Positions 7,788 to 17,073 are shown, counted from the first letter of the stretch. The stretch: 64,000 bases of DNA from Haemophilus haemolyticus_M (GCF_003490935.1 NZ_QQGD01000002.1:62001-126000), one strand, 5' to 3'. Notes: a model not told the origin generated them from the letters alone. Program-made: numbers and translations.

Positions 7788-9917
7788 GTGAATCCAATTG
7801 TTAAACAATTTAAATACGGTCAACATACCGTTACTCTAGAAACCGGCGCAATTGCACGTCAAGCAACTGCTGCGGTTATGGCAAGCATGGACGATACCAC
7901 GGTATTCGTGACTGTTGTTGCTAAAAAAGACGTGAAAGAAGGTCAAGACTTCTTCCCATTAACCGTAAACTACCAAGAGCGTACTTATGCAGCGGGTAAA
8001 ATCCCTGGTGGTTTCTTCAAACGTGAAGGTCGCCCATCTGAAGGCGAAACTTTAATTGCACGTTTAATTGACCGTCCAATTCGTCCATTATTCCCAGAAG
8101 GTTTCTTCAACGAAATCCAAGTTGTGGCAACTGTAGTTTCTGTAAACCCACAAATCAGCCCAGACTTAGTGGCTATGATTGGTGCTTCTGCAGCATTAAC
8201 TTTATCTGGAGTGCCTTTCAATGGCCCTATCGGTGCGGCGCGTGTTGGTTTTATTGACAACCAATTCGTATTAAACCCAACTATGGCTGAACAAAAACAA
8301 AGCCGCTTGGACTTAGTGGTTGCAGGTACTGACAAAGCCGTATTAATGGTTGAATCTGAAGCTGATATCTTAACTGAAGAACAAATGTTAGCAGCAGTAG
8401 TATTCGGTCATCAACAACAACAAGTTGTAGTTGAAGCAATCAAAGAGTTTGCGAAAGAAGCAGGTAAACCACGTTGGGATTGGGTTGCACCACAACCAAA
8501 CACAGATTTAATTAACAAAGTAAAAGTGATTGCTGAAGCACGTTTAGGCGATGCATACCGCATTACTGAAAAACAAGCACGTTACGAACAAATCGATGCG
8601 ATTAAAGCAGATGTGATTGCACAAATCACAGCTGAGGATGAAGAAATCAGCGAAGGTAAAATCGTGGATATTTTCACCGCACTTGAAAGCCAAATCGTTC
8701 GTGGCCGTATCATTGCTGGTGAACCACGTATTGATGGTCGTACCGTTGATACCGTTCGTGCATTAGACATTTGCACTGGTGTATTACCACGTACACACGG
8801 TTCTGCAATTTTCACTCGTGGTGAAACACAAGCATTAGCCGTTGCAACGTTAGGGACTGAACGTGATGCACAAATCATTGATGAATTAACGGGTGAACGT
8901 CAAGATCACTTCTTATTCCACTACAACTTCCCGCCATATTCTGTAGGTGAAACCGGTATGATCGGCTCACCAAAACGTCGTGAAATCGGTCACGGTCGTT
9001 TAGCAAAACGTGGGGTAGCAGCAGTTATGCCAAGTCTTGCAGAATTCCCGTATGTAGTGCGTGTTGTATCTGAAATCACTGAATCTAACGGTTCTTCTTC
9101 TATGGCGTCTGTATGTGGTGCGTCTTTAGCATTAATGGACGCGGGCGTTCCAATCAAAGCCGCTGTTGCAGGTATCGCAATGGGCTTAGTGAAAGAAGAA
9201 GAGAAATTCGTGGTGCTTTCAGATATCTTAGGTGATGAAGACCACTTAGGGGATATGGACTTTAAAGTAGCGGGTACACGTGAAGGTGTCACCGCCCTTC
9301 AAATGGACATCAAAATTGAAGGTATCACCCCTGAAATTATGCAAATTGCATTAAACCAAGCGAAAAGTGCGCGTATGCACATTCTTGGCGTAATGGAACA
9401 AGCAATCCCTGCTCCACGCGCGGATATTTCTGACTACGCACCGCGCATCTACACAATGAAAATTGATCCGAAGAAAATCAAAGATGTCATTGGTAAAGGT
9501 GGCGCAACAATTCGTTCATTAACTGAAGAAACTGGTACATCAATTGACATTGATGACGATGGTACAGTGAAGATTGCCGCAGTAGATAGCAATGCAGCGA
9601 AAAACGTAATGGGACGTATTGAAGAAATCGTTGCAGAAGTTGAAGCTGGCGCAATTTACAAAGGTAAAGTGACTCGCCTTGCTGATTTTGGTGCATTCGT
9701 AGCAATCGTTGGAAATAAAGAAGGTTTAGTTCATATTTCTCAAATTGCTGAAGAGCGCGTAGAAAAAGTTAGCGATTACCTCCAAGTGGGCCAAGAAGTA
9801 GACGTAAAAGTTGTTGAAATCGATCGTCAAGGTCGTATTCGTTTAACAATGAAAGACTTGGCTCCAAAACAAGAAACTGAAATTAACCAAGAAGATTCTG
9901 TAGAAGAACAAGAATAA
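7788..9917 (+). CDS. pnp: Polynucleotide phosphorylase (PNPase)
   Basis: A 3'-5' phosphorolytic exoribonuclease and degradosome component, 709 residues (E. coli 711). It has two RNase PH-like domains, the first beginning at the N-terminus and the second around 315-545 with GETQALAVATLG and FHYNFPPYSVGETG. A KH domain with GKGGATIRSLTEETG (about 565-580) and a C-terminal S1 domain (YKGKVTRLADFGAFV) follow. The start is GTG at 7788 with AAGGG upstream. nlpI and deaD follow, the same order as in enterobacteria, which groups RNA decay and cold-shock functions. Confidence 0.98.
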   Translation: MNPIVKQFKYGQHTVTLETGAIARQATAAVMASMDDTTVFVTVVAKKDVKEGQDFFPLTVNYQERTYAAGKIPGGFFKREGRPSEGETLIARLIDRPIRPLFPEGFFNEIQVVATVVSVNPQISPDLVAMIGASAALTLSGVPFNGPIGAARVGFIDNQFVLNPTMAEQKQSRLDLVVAGTDKAVLMVESEADILTEEQMLAAVVFGHQQQQVVVEAIKEFAKEAGKPRWDWVAPQPNTDLINKVKVIAEARLGDAYRITEKQARYEQIDAIKADVIAQITAEDEEISEGKIVDIFTALESQIVRGRIIAGEPRIDGRTVDTVRALDICTGVLPRTHGSAIFTRGETQALAVATLGTERDAQIIDELTGERQDHFLFHYNFPPYSVGETGMIGSPKRREIGHGRLAKRGVAAVMPSLAEFPYVVRVVSEITESNGSSSMASVCGASLALMDAGVPIKAAVAGIAMGLVKEEEKFVVLSDILGDEDHLGDMDFKVAGTREGVTALQMDIKIEGITPEIMQIALNQAKSARMHILGVMEQAIPAPRADISDYAPRIYTMKIDPKKIKDVIGKGGATIRSLTEETGTSIDIDDDGTVKIAAVDSNAAKNVMGRIEEIVAEVEAGAIYKGKVTRLADFGAFVAIVGNKEGLVHISQIAEERVEKVSDYLQVGQEVDVKVVEIDRQGRIRLTMKDLAPKQETEINQEDSVEEQE

Positions 9918-9933
9918 TCTTGGAATATCGAAT

Positions 9934-9972
9934 CAAAACTTGGTAGCAACCGCTGCCAAGTTTTGTTGTTTT
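9934..9972 (+). terminator. Hairpin terminator after pnp
   Basis: CAAAACTTGG (9934-9943) and CCAAGTTTTG (9956-9965) form a 10-bp perfect stem, followed by TTGTTTT. It would separate pnp from nlpI unless read through. Confidence 0.8.
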
Positions 9973-9998
9973 CCAACTTTTAGGCATAAAGAAAGCAA

Positions 9999-10943
9999 AT
10001 GCGGTGTTTTCGCTTATCTCGCCATTTTGTAGTCTATTTATTTAGCTTATGTGCGATCTTACTCCTCGCAGGCTGTGTTCAGTCTAGGGGTGGTTTTGTG
10101 TCTAAAAATCATGTCGTGTTGGCTGAACAAAATCCGAATACTCACTTTGAACAAGAAGTGATGATCGTACGATTAAGCCAAGTACTACTCGTTGGAAAAA
10201 TGAGTAATGAAGAACGTGCATCGCTACATTTTGAACGTGGCGTACTCTATGATTCCCTTGGATTATGGGGACTTGCTCGTTACGATTTTACTCAAGCCCT
10301 TGCATTACAGCCTAAAATGGCATCTGTGTACAATTACTTAGGGCTTTATTTATTGCTTGAAGAAGATTACGACGGCGCATTGGAAGCATTCAATACGGTG
10401 TTTGAATTAGATTCAAGTTATGACTACACCCACCTTAATCGTGGTTTAAATTTTTATTATGTAGGGCGCTACCATCTTGCTCAGCAAGATTTCTTACAGT
10501 TCTACCAAGCCGATACAAAAGATCCCTATCGTGTCTTATGGCTATATTTGAACGAACAAAAATTAAAACCACAAGAAGCCCAAACAAACCTTGTTGAACG
10601 AGCAAAAGGGCTATCAGAGGACTTCTGGGGTACACATATCGTTCAATATTACTTAGGACGCATCTCTGTAGAAGAATTACAACAACGTGCGAGTGAATTT
10701 GCTGAAAATTCACAACAATATGCTGAAATTCTCACAGAAACCTATTTTTATCTAGCAAAACAAAAACTCAATGTAGGGCTAGTAGATGAAGCAGCAGCTT
10801 TATTTAAACTAGCTATGGCAAATCAGGTTTATAACTTTGTTGAGTATCGTTTTGCCGCGTTTGAACTAATGAAATTAAAACCGGTTCAAACAGAAGACGA
10901 AAAAGAAGAGAAAAGTGCGGTAACAAAAGCGATTGTTTTCTAA
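9999..10943 (+). CDS. nlpI: Lipoprotein NlpI, TPR-containing
   Basis: A 314-residue outer-membrane lipoprotein. The signal peptide ends in the lipobox LLAGC (Cys at about 26), followed by several TPR helices (LHFERGVLYDSLGLWGLARY, YNYLGLYLLLEEDYDGALEAF, and more). In E. coli NlpI is an adaptor that brings the protease Prc to the endopeptidase MepS and scaffolds peptidoglycan hydrolases. The position between pnp and deaD is conserved. The ribosome-binding site is weak (AAAGAAAG), and the start codon lies in a near-uptake-signal AAATGCGGT. Confidence 0.93.
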   Translation: MRCFRLSRHFVVYLFSLCAILLLAGCVQSRGGFVSKNHVVLAEQNPNTHFEQEVMIVRLSQVLLVGKMSNEERASLHFERGVLYDSLGLWGLARYDFTQALALQPKMASVYNYLGLYLLLEEDYDGALEAFNTVFELDSSYDYTHLNRGLNFYYVGRYHLAQQDFLQFYQADTKDPYRVLWLYLNEQKLKPQEAQTNLVERAKGLSEDFWGTHIVQYYLGRISVEELQQRASEFAENSQQYAEILTETYFYLAKQKLNVGLVDEAAALFKLAMANQVYNFVEYRFAAFELMKLKPVQTEDEKEEKSAVTKAIVF

Positions 10944-11062
10944 AAATCAATCCAAAACTCACCGCTCTTTGCAGTAGAACGAATAGAAAAATTCATTCGC
11001 TCTGCCCAACTTAATAAACCGAAGGCCTCTTTGAGCTTTCCTTTTTATATTCGAGTATTTTA

Positions 11063-12901
11063 ATGACTGACAAAATTACTTTTAATGACTTAGGCTTACC
11101 TGAGTTCATCTTAAAAGCTGTTTCTGACTTAGGTTTTGAAACCCCTTCTCCAATTCAACAAGAATGTATCCCGCATTTGCTCAATGGCAATGATGTGCTA
11201 GGTATGGCACAAACAGGTAGTGGTAAAACCGCTGCTTTTGCTCTGCCTTTATTAGCGCAAATCGATCCAAGTGAAAAACATCCACAAATGTTAGTGATGG
11301 CGCCGACTCGCGAACTTGCTATTCAAGTTGCCGATGCGTGCGAACAATTTGTTAAATATGCGCATGGCTCGCGCATTGTTACTTTATATGGTGGCCAACG
11401 TTATGACATCCAACTTCGTGCATTAAAACAAGGCGCACAAGTGGTTGTGGGTACACCAGGTCGTATTCTTGACCATATTCGCCGCGGCACATTAAATCTT
11501 TCTGAACTTCGTTTTATCGTATTAGATGAAGCAGATGAAATGCTACGTATGGGTTTCATTGATGATGTAGAAACCGTCATGGCAGAATTACCAGAAAATC
11601 ACCAAACAGCGTTATTCTCTGCAACAATGCCTGAACCGATCCGTCGTATTACGAAACGTTTTATGAATGATCCAAAAGAAGTGAAGATCAAAGTTAATAA
11701 CGAAAATGCCCCAGATATCGACCAAAGTTGTTGGTATGTGCACGGTGTGCGTAAAAATGAAGCCCTTCTGCGTTTCTTAGAAGTGGAAGATTTTGATGCA
11801 GCGATTATCTTTGCTCGCACTAAAACAGGTACTTTAGACATTACAGAACTGCTTGAAAAAAATGGTTTCCGTTCTGCCGCACTTAATGGTGATATGACAC
11901 AACAACTCCGCGAACAAACCCTCGATCGCTTACGTAACGGCAGTTTAGATATTGTAGTGGCAACTGATGTGGCCGCACGCGGTATTGATATTGAACGCAT
12001 CAGCCTTGTAGTGAACTACGACATTCCGCTTGATGCAGAATCTTATGTACACCGAATTGGCCGTACTGGTCGTGCAGGTCGTTCTGGTCGTGCTTTATTA
12101 TTCGTTGAGCCTCGCGAGCGTCGTTTACTTCGTAATATTGAACACCTAATGAAAAAAGGTATCAATGAAGTAGAATTACCAAATCATCTTGTGTTACAAG
12201 AATGTCGCCGCAAAAAATTCGTTGCAAAAATTACAAAACAACTAGAACATCACGATTTAGAGCAATATCGTAGTTTATTAGAAGACTTATTCACAGCCGA
12301 TCAGGATCAAGAAGATATTGCTGCAGCAATGTTAATGTTGCTACAAGGCAAACAAAAATTAATTCTTCCACCTGATCCACCAATGGAAAAACGTCGTCGT
12401 GAACGTAATGAACGAGGTGATCGCCGTGAAAATCCACGTTCAGCGGAACGTCGTGGCGAACGTAAAGGTTATGGAAATCCACAACCAATGGATTTATATC
12501 GTATAGAAGTCGGTCGTGCAGATGGTGTAGAAGTTCGTCATATCGTTGGTGCGATTGCTAACGAAGGTGATATCAATAGCCGCTATATTGGCCATATCAA
12601 ACTTTATGATGACTACACGACCGTTGAATTGCCACAAGGCATGCCGAAAGAATTATTGCAACAATTCGGTAAAACACGTGTATTGAATAAACAAATGCAA
12701 ATGTCTTTCTTAGGTGCGGTGAAGTCTGATAGTTCCCGTGGCGACGATGATTTTAATGGTAAACGTAAAGGTCGTGGTGGAGATTTCCGTGGAGAACGCG
12801 GACGCAATGAACGCGGTAATGACAATCGTGGAAATCGTAAATTTAATGAAAAAAGTAACCGCTCTTTTAGCGATAAACCACGCCGTGATCGCCAAGGATA
12901 A
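11063..12901 (+). CDS. deaD: ATP-dependent RNA helicase DeaD/CsdA
   Basis: A 612-residue DEAD-box helicase for ribosome assembly and mRNA decay in the cold. Motifs are AQTGSGKT (49-56), PTRELA (81-86), TPGR (131-134), DEAD (155-158), SAT, and HRIGRTGRAGR in the second RecA domain. An RNA-binding domain of the DbpA/CsdA type (about 478-560) and an Arg/Gly-rich, highly charged tail (about 560-612) follow. It lies 119 bases after nlpI, with TTTTTATATTCGAG just upstream; a separate cold-inducible promoter is possible but not obvious by eye. Confidence 0.97.
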   Translation: MTDKITFNDLGLPEFILKAVSDLGFETPSPIQQECIPHLLNGNDVLGMAQTGSGKTAAFALPLLAQIDPSEKHPQMLVMAPTRELAIQVADACEQFVKYAHGSRIVTLYGGQRYDIQLRALKQGAQVVVGTPGRILDHIRRGTLNLSELRFIVLDEADEMLRMGFIDDVETVMAELPENHQTALFSATMPEPIRRITKRFMNDPKEVKIKVNNENAPDIDQSCWYVHGVRKNEALLRFLEVEDFDAAIIFARTKTGTLDITELLEKNGFRSAALNGDMTQQLREQTLDRLRNGSLDIVVATDVAARGIDIERISLVVNYDIPLDAESYVHRIGRTGRAGRSGRALLFVEPRERRLLRNIEHLMKKGINEVELPNHLVLQECRRKKFVAKITKQLEHHDLEQYRSLLEDLFTADQDQEDIAAAMLMLLQGKQKLILPPDPPMEKRRRERNERGDRRENPRSAERRGERKGYGNPQPMDLYRIEVGRADGVEVRHIVGAIANEGDINSRYIGHIKLYDDYTTVELPQGMPKELLQQFGKTRVLNKQMQMSFLGAVKSDSSRGDDDFNGKRKGRGGDFRGERGRNERGNDNRGNRKFNEKSNRSFSDKPRRDRQG

Positions 12902-12985
12902 TATCCTTACGATATAAAGAATAGTGCTATTTCCTAATGTTTTTTGCATCATTTAAAATTTAGCACTACTCGGTGAACAAAACTT

Positions 12986-13016
12986 AGCTCCTTGAACCTC
13001 AAGGGGCTTTTTATTG
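12986..13016 (+). terminator. Hairpin terminator after deaD
   Basis: AGCTCCTTGA pairs with TCAAGGGGCT, followed by TTTTATT. A second dyad lies just upstream (TAGTGCTA and TAGCACTA, about 12926-12969). Confidence 0.8.
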
Positions 13017-13071
13017 TCTATTGATTAAATTCTAGCTACAATCCCGCAAGCTTTTTATATAGGAAAAATCA

Positions 13072-14523
13072 TTGAAAGGTCTCTTTTTACGTATTATTAC
13101 TGCCTTGGCTTTATTGCTTTGGGCTATTGATATGGTATTCCCATGGCAATTTCTACACCATGCTGAAGAAAACCACTATACAGCAATTCAAGAACGAGGC
13201 TCACTCATTGTGGGCACAATGAACAACCCTATTTCTTATTTTATAAATAAAGACGGTGAACGAGGCTTTGAATATGAATTGGCTAGAGCATTTGCTGATT
13301 CACTAGGTGTAGAACTCGAAATTAAAACTTTCAATAATCAAGAACAATTATTTAATGAGTTAGATAAGCATAATATTGATTTAGCTGCCGCTCACCTTTT
13401 ATATCATCCTAATAATGCAGAACGTTTCCAAATTGGCCCAGCGTATCATTCAGCCTCATGGCAATTAGCTTATCGAAAAGATGAACAACGCCCTAAAAAT
13501 CTGGGCGATGTTAAGAAAGAAATTTATATCGCTAACAATTCATCATTGGAAGAAACACTAAAAGAATTACAAAAACAATATCCACAATTAACTTGGGAAA
13601 GAAATCAAGCGTTTACTCAAGAAGAACTATTGCTGCAGCTGTCTGAAGGAAAAATTCCTTACGTCATTGCTAATTCCATTGATATCGCGGCGATCCAACA
13701 AATCAAACCAGAATTAGCTATTGCCTTTGATATTGCTGATGAAGCAAACATTCACTGGTATTTACCGAATAATGCCTACAATGATCTTCAAGCTGCCTTA
13801 CTCAATTTTATGAATAATGCTCAAGAAACAGGGCTAGTCGATAATTTAAAAGAAAAATATTTAGGGCATATTTCACAATTTGATTACGTAGATACGCGCT
13901 CTTATATGAACGCAATTGAAAATACCCTGCCACAATTCTCACCACTCTTTGAAAAATATAAAGGTGAATTAGATTGGCGATTACTCGCAGCTGTTGCTTA
14001 TCAAGAGTCTCATTGGAATCCTGATGCAACATCACCTACTGGCGTGCGTGGCATAATGATGCTGACGAAAGATACCGCACAACATATGAAAATCAGCGAT
14101 AGAACAGATCCTGAACAAAGCATTAAAGCGGGCTCAGAATATTTACACTGGCTGATTAGTCAAATTCCAGAAACCATTGAAAAAGAAGAAAGAATTTGGT
14201 TTGCTTTAGCCGCCTATAACATGGGACTAGGCCACTTAATTGATGCGCGTCGTTTAACTAAAAATCTTGGAGGAAATCCAGATAATTGGCTCGATGTGAA
14301 AAAAAATCTGCCTTTATTAGCAGAAAAACGCTATTATTCCCAACTGAAATACGGCTATGCGCGAGGCTATGAAGCCCATCAATATGTAGAAAATATTCGC
14401 CGCTATATGAATAGCATTGTGAATTATCATCGAGTCCAAGAAAATCAAACAACAAATGATAATGCCAACAACGAAAGCGCGCTTGGAAATTCAGAAGAAA
14501 TAAAAGAAAAAAAGGATAAATAA
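13072..14523 (+). CDS. mltF: Membrane-bound lytic murein transglycosylase F
   Basis: A 483-residue cell-wall lytic enzyme. The N-terminal hydrophobic segment (about 3-25) is followed by a solute-binding-protein type 3 regulatory domain (about 43-268) and a C-terminal SLT domain. The catalytic Glu312 lies in AYQESHWNP, followed by SPTGVRGIMMLT. MltF cleaves glycan strands to 1,6-anhydro products. The start is TTG at 13072 with AGGAAAAA upstream; no better in-frame start precedes it. A very basic small ORF begins immediately after its stop. Confidence 0.95.
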   Translation: MKGLFLRIITALALLLWAIDMVFPWQFLHHAEENHYTAIQERGSLIVGTMNNPISYFINKDGERGFEYELARAFADSLGVELEIKTFNNQEQLFNELDKHNIDLAAAHLLYHPNNAERFQIGPAYHSASWQLAYRKDEQRPKNLGDVKKEIYIANNSSLEETLKELQKQYPQLTWERNQAFTQEELLLQLSEGKIPYVIANSIDIAAIQQIKPELAIAFDIADEANIHWYLPNNAYNDLQAALLNFMNNAQETGLVDNLKEKYLGHISQFDYVDTRSYMNAIENTLPQFSPLFEKYKGELDWRLLAAVAYQESHWNPDATSPTGVRGIMMLTKDTAQHMKISDRTDPEQSIKAGSEYLHWLISQIPETIEKEERIWFALAAYNMGLGHLIDARRLTKNLGGNPDNWLDVKKNLPLLAEKRYYSQLKYGYARGYEAHQYVENIRRYMNSIVNYHRVQENQTTNDNANNESALGNSEEIKEKKDK

Positions 14524-14524
14524 A

Positions 14525-14677
14525 ATGTTAAAACGCAAAACTTTTCTTAAAAAGAAAACCAATTTACAACAAACCTCTTTATCACGTAATCTACGTTTAA
14601 GACGCTTGAAACACCGAAAACAACAGCAATTTGCGAGACATTCATTACAATTTGTTGTACAAGAAATTTGTTGTTAA
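14525..14677 (+). CDS. Small, highly basic 50-residue protein of unknown function
   Basis: The ATG at 14525 lies one base after the mltF stop and has AAGGA 8 bases upstream, so translation is plausible and probably coupled to mltF. The peptide begins MLKRKTFLKKKTNLQ and ends VQEICC. It contains 14 Lys/Arg residues, one acidic residue and two terminal cysteines. I do not recognise a family. The composition resembles ribosomal or nucleic-acid-binding peptides, but it could also be a chance ORF. It meets the yagU remnant end to end on the other strand. Confidence 0.5.
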   Translation: MLKRKTFLKKKTNLQQTSLSRNLRLRRLKHRKQQQFARHSLQFVVQEICC

Positions 14678-14821
14678 TTAAAGCATCTCTATCCAACAAA
14701 AAAATGGATGCTCGGCACCCCATTTAACAAAAGCAGAAATAATCCCTGAAACGATACCAACAAATACTGCTACGCCATAACGACGACGGTTTGCCGGACT
14801 TTGAGTAAAAATACCTGACAT
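14678..14821 (-). pseudogene. yagU (DUF1440 family) N-terminal remnant
   Basis: The minus-strand ORF of 47 codons starts MSGIFTQSPANRRRYGV and continues to SAFVKWGAEHPF. This matches the N-terminal cytoplasmic and first-membrane segment of the inner-membrane protein YagU (about 200 residues in E. coli; NRRRYG and SAFVKWGAE are family-typical, from memory). After HPF the frame runs into FCWIEML and a stop, so about 80% of the protein is missing. The start region is intact, with GGAGAA upstream. It is most likely a decayed gene left by a deletion that joined it to the mltF 3' side. Confidence 0.75.
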
Positions 14822-14962
14822 ATTTTGTTCTCCAATAAAAGTAAAGAAAAAATAACCGCACTTTTACGTCATTGTTTATACAATTTAAAGTGCGATCCCT
14901 ATTTTATCGATATAACAAAATATGGGTAGAATACTAGAATGTTTTGTGGATTAGTCAAGTTA

Positions 14963-15259
14963 TTATTCTGATTTCACACCAAGATTCCCAATTTTCACGC
15001 CTAATAATCCAATAAAAACAGGATCGAAATAATCACACAGAAATTTGAATAACTCATTTAATTCTGTAAAAGAGAGTTGAATTTTTATTTGATCTTCTAC
15101 TTTACGAACAAACTCATAACGTACTCTATTTTCTTCAAAATATGCAGTTAAAGTGAGGTAGATAGTTTCAAAAAAATGGCTTTTAGCCCCCTCTTCACCA
15201 GGATCGCTAATGCGTACATTCCATGTATTATTAAATAGGACTTGAGGCTGATTTGACAT
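14963..15259 (-). CDS. Conserved-type hypothetical protein, 98 residues
   Basis: A good AAAGGAG lies upstream of the ATG at 15259. The protein is soluble-looking and mixed in charge, with aromatic-rich segments (HFFETIYLTLTAYFEENRVRYEF) and no signal peptide, membrane helix or motif that I recognise. It lies 23 bases downstream of the arfA stop on the same strand. The arfA internal terminator would block most readthrough, so it may have its own promoter or be expressed at a low level. Confidence 0.65.
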   Translation of the reverse strand: MSNQPQVLFNNTWNVRISDPGEEGAKSHFFETIYLTLTAYFEENRVRYEFVRKVEDQIKIQLSFTELNELFKFLCDYFDPVFIGLLGVKIGNLGVKSE

Positions 15260-15282
15260 TGTTATACTCCTTTTTACTATTT

Positions 15283-15528
15283 TTAGACTAAGAAAAACCC
15301 GATTATAAAGTTTCTGTAATCAAAAAATTTATAATCGGGCTTTTCAAATATTTTCCCTGCGTGTTTCGCTTTACGTTGGTAACTACCTTTCCCTTTACGT
15401 TTTTTCTCAACACGCTGGCGAAATAATTTATCATTCAATAATGCCATCACTGCATTATCTTTGATCACTCCTCGAGTGTGCTCATAAACGGTTTCATTTT
15501 CAACCGCACTTTTTTGTTGCTTTGCCAT
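15283..15528 (-). CDS. arfA: Alternative ribosome-rescue factor ArfA
   Basis: An 81-residue product whose core (HTRGVIKDNAVMALLND then LFRQRVEKKRKGKGSY) is the ArfA/YhdL signature. ArfA binds the empty A site of ribosomes stalled at mRNA ends and recruits RF2. The last ~20 residues are encoded by an intrinsic terminator hairpin, so most transcripts should end before the stop codon and be tagged by tmRNA when tmRNA is active; this backup logic is known for ArfA. The N-terminus is about 14 residues longer than in E. coli, and its codons for KSAV contain an uptake signal. The ATG at 15528 has GAGGAAA upstream. Confidence 0.93.
   Translation of the reverse strand: MAKQQKSAVENETVYEHTRGVIKDNAVMALLNDKLFRQRVEKKRKGKGSYQRKAKHAGKIFEKPDYKFFDYRNFIIGFFLV
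15293..15339 (-). terminator. Intrinsic terminator inside the arfA coding region
   Basis: On the minus strand CCCGATTATAAA (15339-15328) pairs perfectly with TTTATAATCGGG (15309-15298), followed at once by TTTTT (15297-15293). The hairpin lies before the stop codon, so termination or RNase III cleavage gives a non-stop arfA mRNA. Confidence 0.92.
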
Positions 15529-15540
15529 AATTTTTCCTCA

Positions 15541-15569
15541 AAAAAGCCGCGGAAGGATTTCCACGGCTG
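15541..15569 (-). terminator. Hairpin terminator after the arsC-like gene
   Basis: AGCCGTGG pairs with CCGCGGCT (one wobble position) on the minus strand, followed by TTTTTT, between the arsC-like stop and the arfA start. Confidence 0.8.
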
Positions 15570-15595
15570 GAGTATTATACGCGCAAACGTTTAAA

Positions 15596-15946
15596 TTACA
15601 AAATCTCAAGTATACTTTCTGGCGGACGACCGATTTTAGCTTGATTACCATTGATCACAATTGGGCGTTCAATAAGCGCTGAATGTTCACTCATGGCTTT
15701 TAATAATTCAGCTTGAGAGAGCTCTAAATTGTCTAAATTTAAACTTTTATATAGTTCATCTTTCGTACGCATCATTTGACGCACATCATCAATTCCTAAT
15801 TTTTGGGCAATGCTTTGTAATTCATCAATGGAATACTGCTTTTGCAAATACAATTCAACTATTGGCTGAACACCTTGATTTTCTAATAATGCTAGAGTTT
15901 CACGACTTTTTGAACAACGAGGGTTGTGATAAATCACGATAGACAT
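15596..15946 (-). CDS. ArsC-family reductase (YfgD-like)
   Basis: A 116-residue thioredoxin-fold protein of the glutaredoxin-linked arsenate reductase family. The catalytic Cys11 lies in HNPRCSKSR. Arg60, Arg94 and Arg107, the three arginines that bind oxyanion in plasmid R773 ArsC, are all at the expected positions, so real arsenate reductase activity is possible. No arsB or arsR is nearby, so it may instead be the housekeeping YfgD type. The ATG at 15946 has AGGAAA upstream. Confidence 0.88.
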   Translation of the reverse strand: MSIVIYHNPRCSKSRETLALLENQGVQPIVELYLQKQYSIDELQSIAQKLGIDDVRQMMRTKDELYKSLNLDNLELSQAELLKAMSEHSALIERPIVINGNQAKIGRPPESILEIL

Positions 15947-16023
15947 AGGATTTCCTCTTAGTAGCTATAAACACTATAAATTTTAACTTATAATGGCGAA
16001 AAATACTTATAGGAAAAGAAATT

Positions 16024-17073
16024 ATGCTAGAAATGTTGAAAAGCTGGTACTCGCGTCGCTTAAGCGATCCACAAGCGATGGGGCTATTAGCAATATTATT
16101 ATTTGGCTTTATCTCCATTTATTTTTTTGGAAATTTAATTGCGCCTTTGTTAATTGCTCTAGTGCTATCCTATTTACTAGAAATGCCGATCAATTTTTTA
16201 CATCAACATTTAAAATGCCCAAGAATGCTAGCCACAATCATCATTTTTGGTAGCTTTATTGGACTAGCAACAATCTTCTTTTTAATCCTCATGCCAATGT
16301 TATGGAATCAAACTATTTCCTTATTAAGTGATTTACCCGCAATGTTTAATAAACTCAATGAATGGTTACTAAACTTACCAGAGCATTATCCTGAACTCAT
16401 CGACTATTCAATGGTAGATTCTATTTTCAATTCTGTTCGAGAAAAGATCCTTGGTTTTGGTGAATCTGCGGTAAAACTTTCTTTAACCTCCATCATGAAC
16501 TTGGTTTCTTTAGGGATTTATGCCTTTTTAGTGCCATTAATGATGTTTTTTATGTTGAAGGATAAATCAGAACTTTTACAAGGGGTGAGCCGTTTCTTAC
16601 CGAAAAATAGAAACTTAGCCTTCAAAGTATGGAAAGAAATGCAACAGCAAATTTCCAACTACATTCATGGAAAATTATTAGAAATACTGATTGTCACGCT
16701 CATCACCTACATTATTTTCTTAATATTCGGGCTAAATTACCCGCTCTTATTGGCTTTTGCTGTTGGTCTTTCTGTTCTCGTTCCTTATATTGGCGCGGTA
16801 ATTGTCACGATTCCTGTTGCATTAGTTGCTCTATTCCAGTTTGGAATCAGCTCAACGTTTTGGTATATCATCATCGCTTTTGCTGTAAGCCAGCTCTTAG
16901 ATGGAAACTTACTCGTGCCTTATTTATTTTCTGAAGCGGTGAATTTGCATCCATTGATTATTATCATTTCAGTATTAATTTTCGGTGGTTTATGGGGATT
17001 TTGGGGCGTATTCTTTGCCATTCCCTTAGCGACTTTAGTGAAAGCCGTTATAAATGCCTTACCGCAAGATTAA
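16024..17073 (+). CDS. PerM / AI-2E exporter family membrane protein
   Basis: A 349-residue polytopic inner-membrane protein. Its N-terminal helices (LLAILLFGFISIYFFGNLIA then LLIALVLSYLLE), central amphipathic region (about 100-200) and C-terminal cluster with LVPYIGAVIVTIPVALVAL and GGLWGFWGVFFAIPLATLVK are typical of UPF0118/PerM. The family includes exporters of autoinducer-2 and Na+/H+ antiporters; the substrate cannot be told from sequence. The start has AGGAAAAG upstream. It converges with secF. Confidence 0.85.
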   Translation: MLEMLKSWYSRRLSDPQAMGLLAILLFGFISIYFFGNLIAPLLIALVLSYLLEMPINFLHQHLKCPRMLATIIIFGSFIGLATIFFLILMPMLWNQTISLLSDLPAMFNKLNEWLLNLPEHYPELIDYSMVDSIFNSVREKILGFGESAVKLSLTSIMNLVSLGIYAFLVPLMMFFMLKDKSELLQGVSRFLPKNRNLAFKVWKEMQQQISNYIHGKLLEILIVTLITYIIFLIFGLNYPLLLAFAVGLSVLVPYIGAVIVTIPVALVALFQFGISSTFWYIIIAFAVSQLLDGNLLVPYLFSEAVNLHPLIIIISVLIFGGLWGFWGVFFAIPLATLVKAVINALPQD

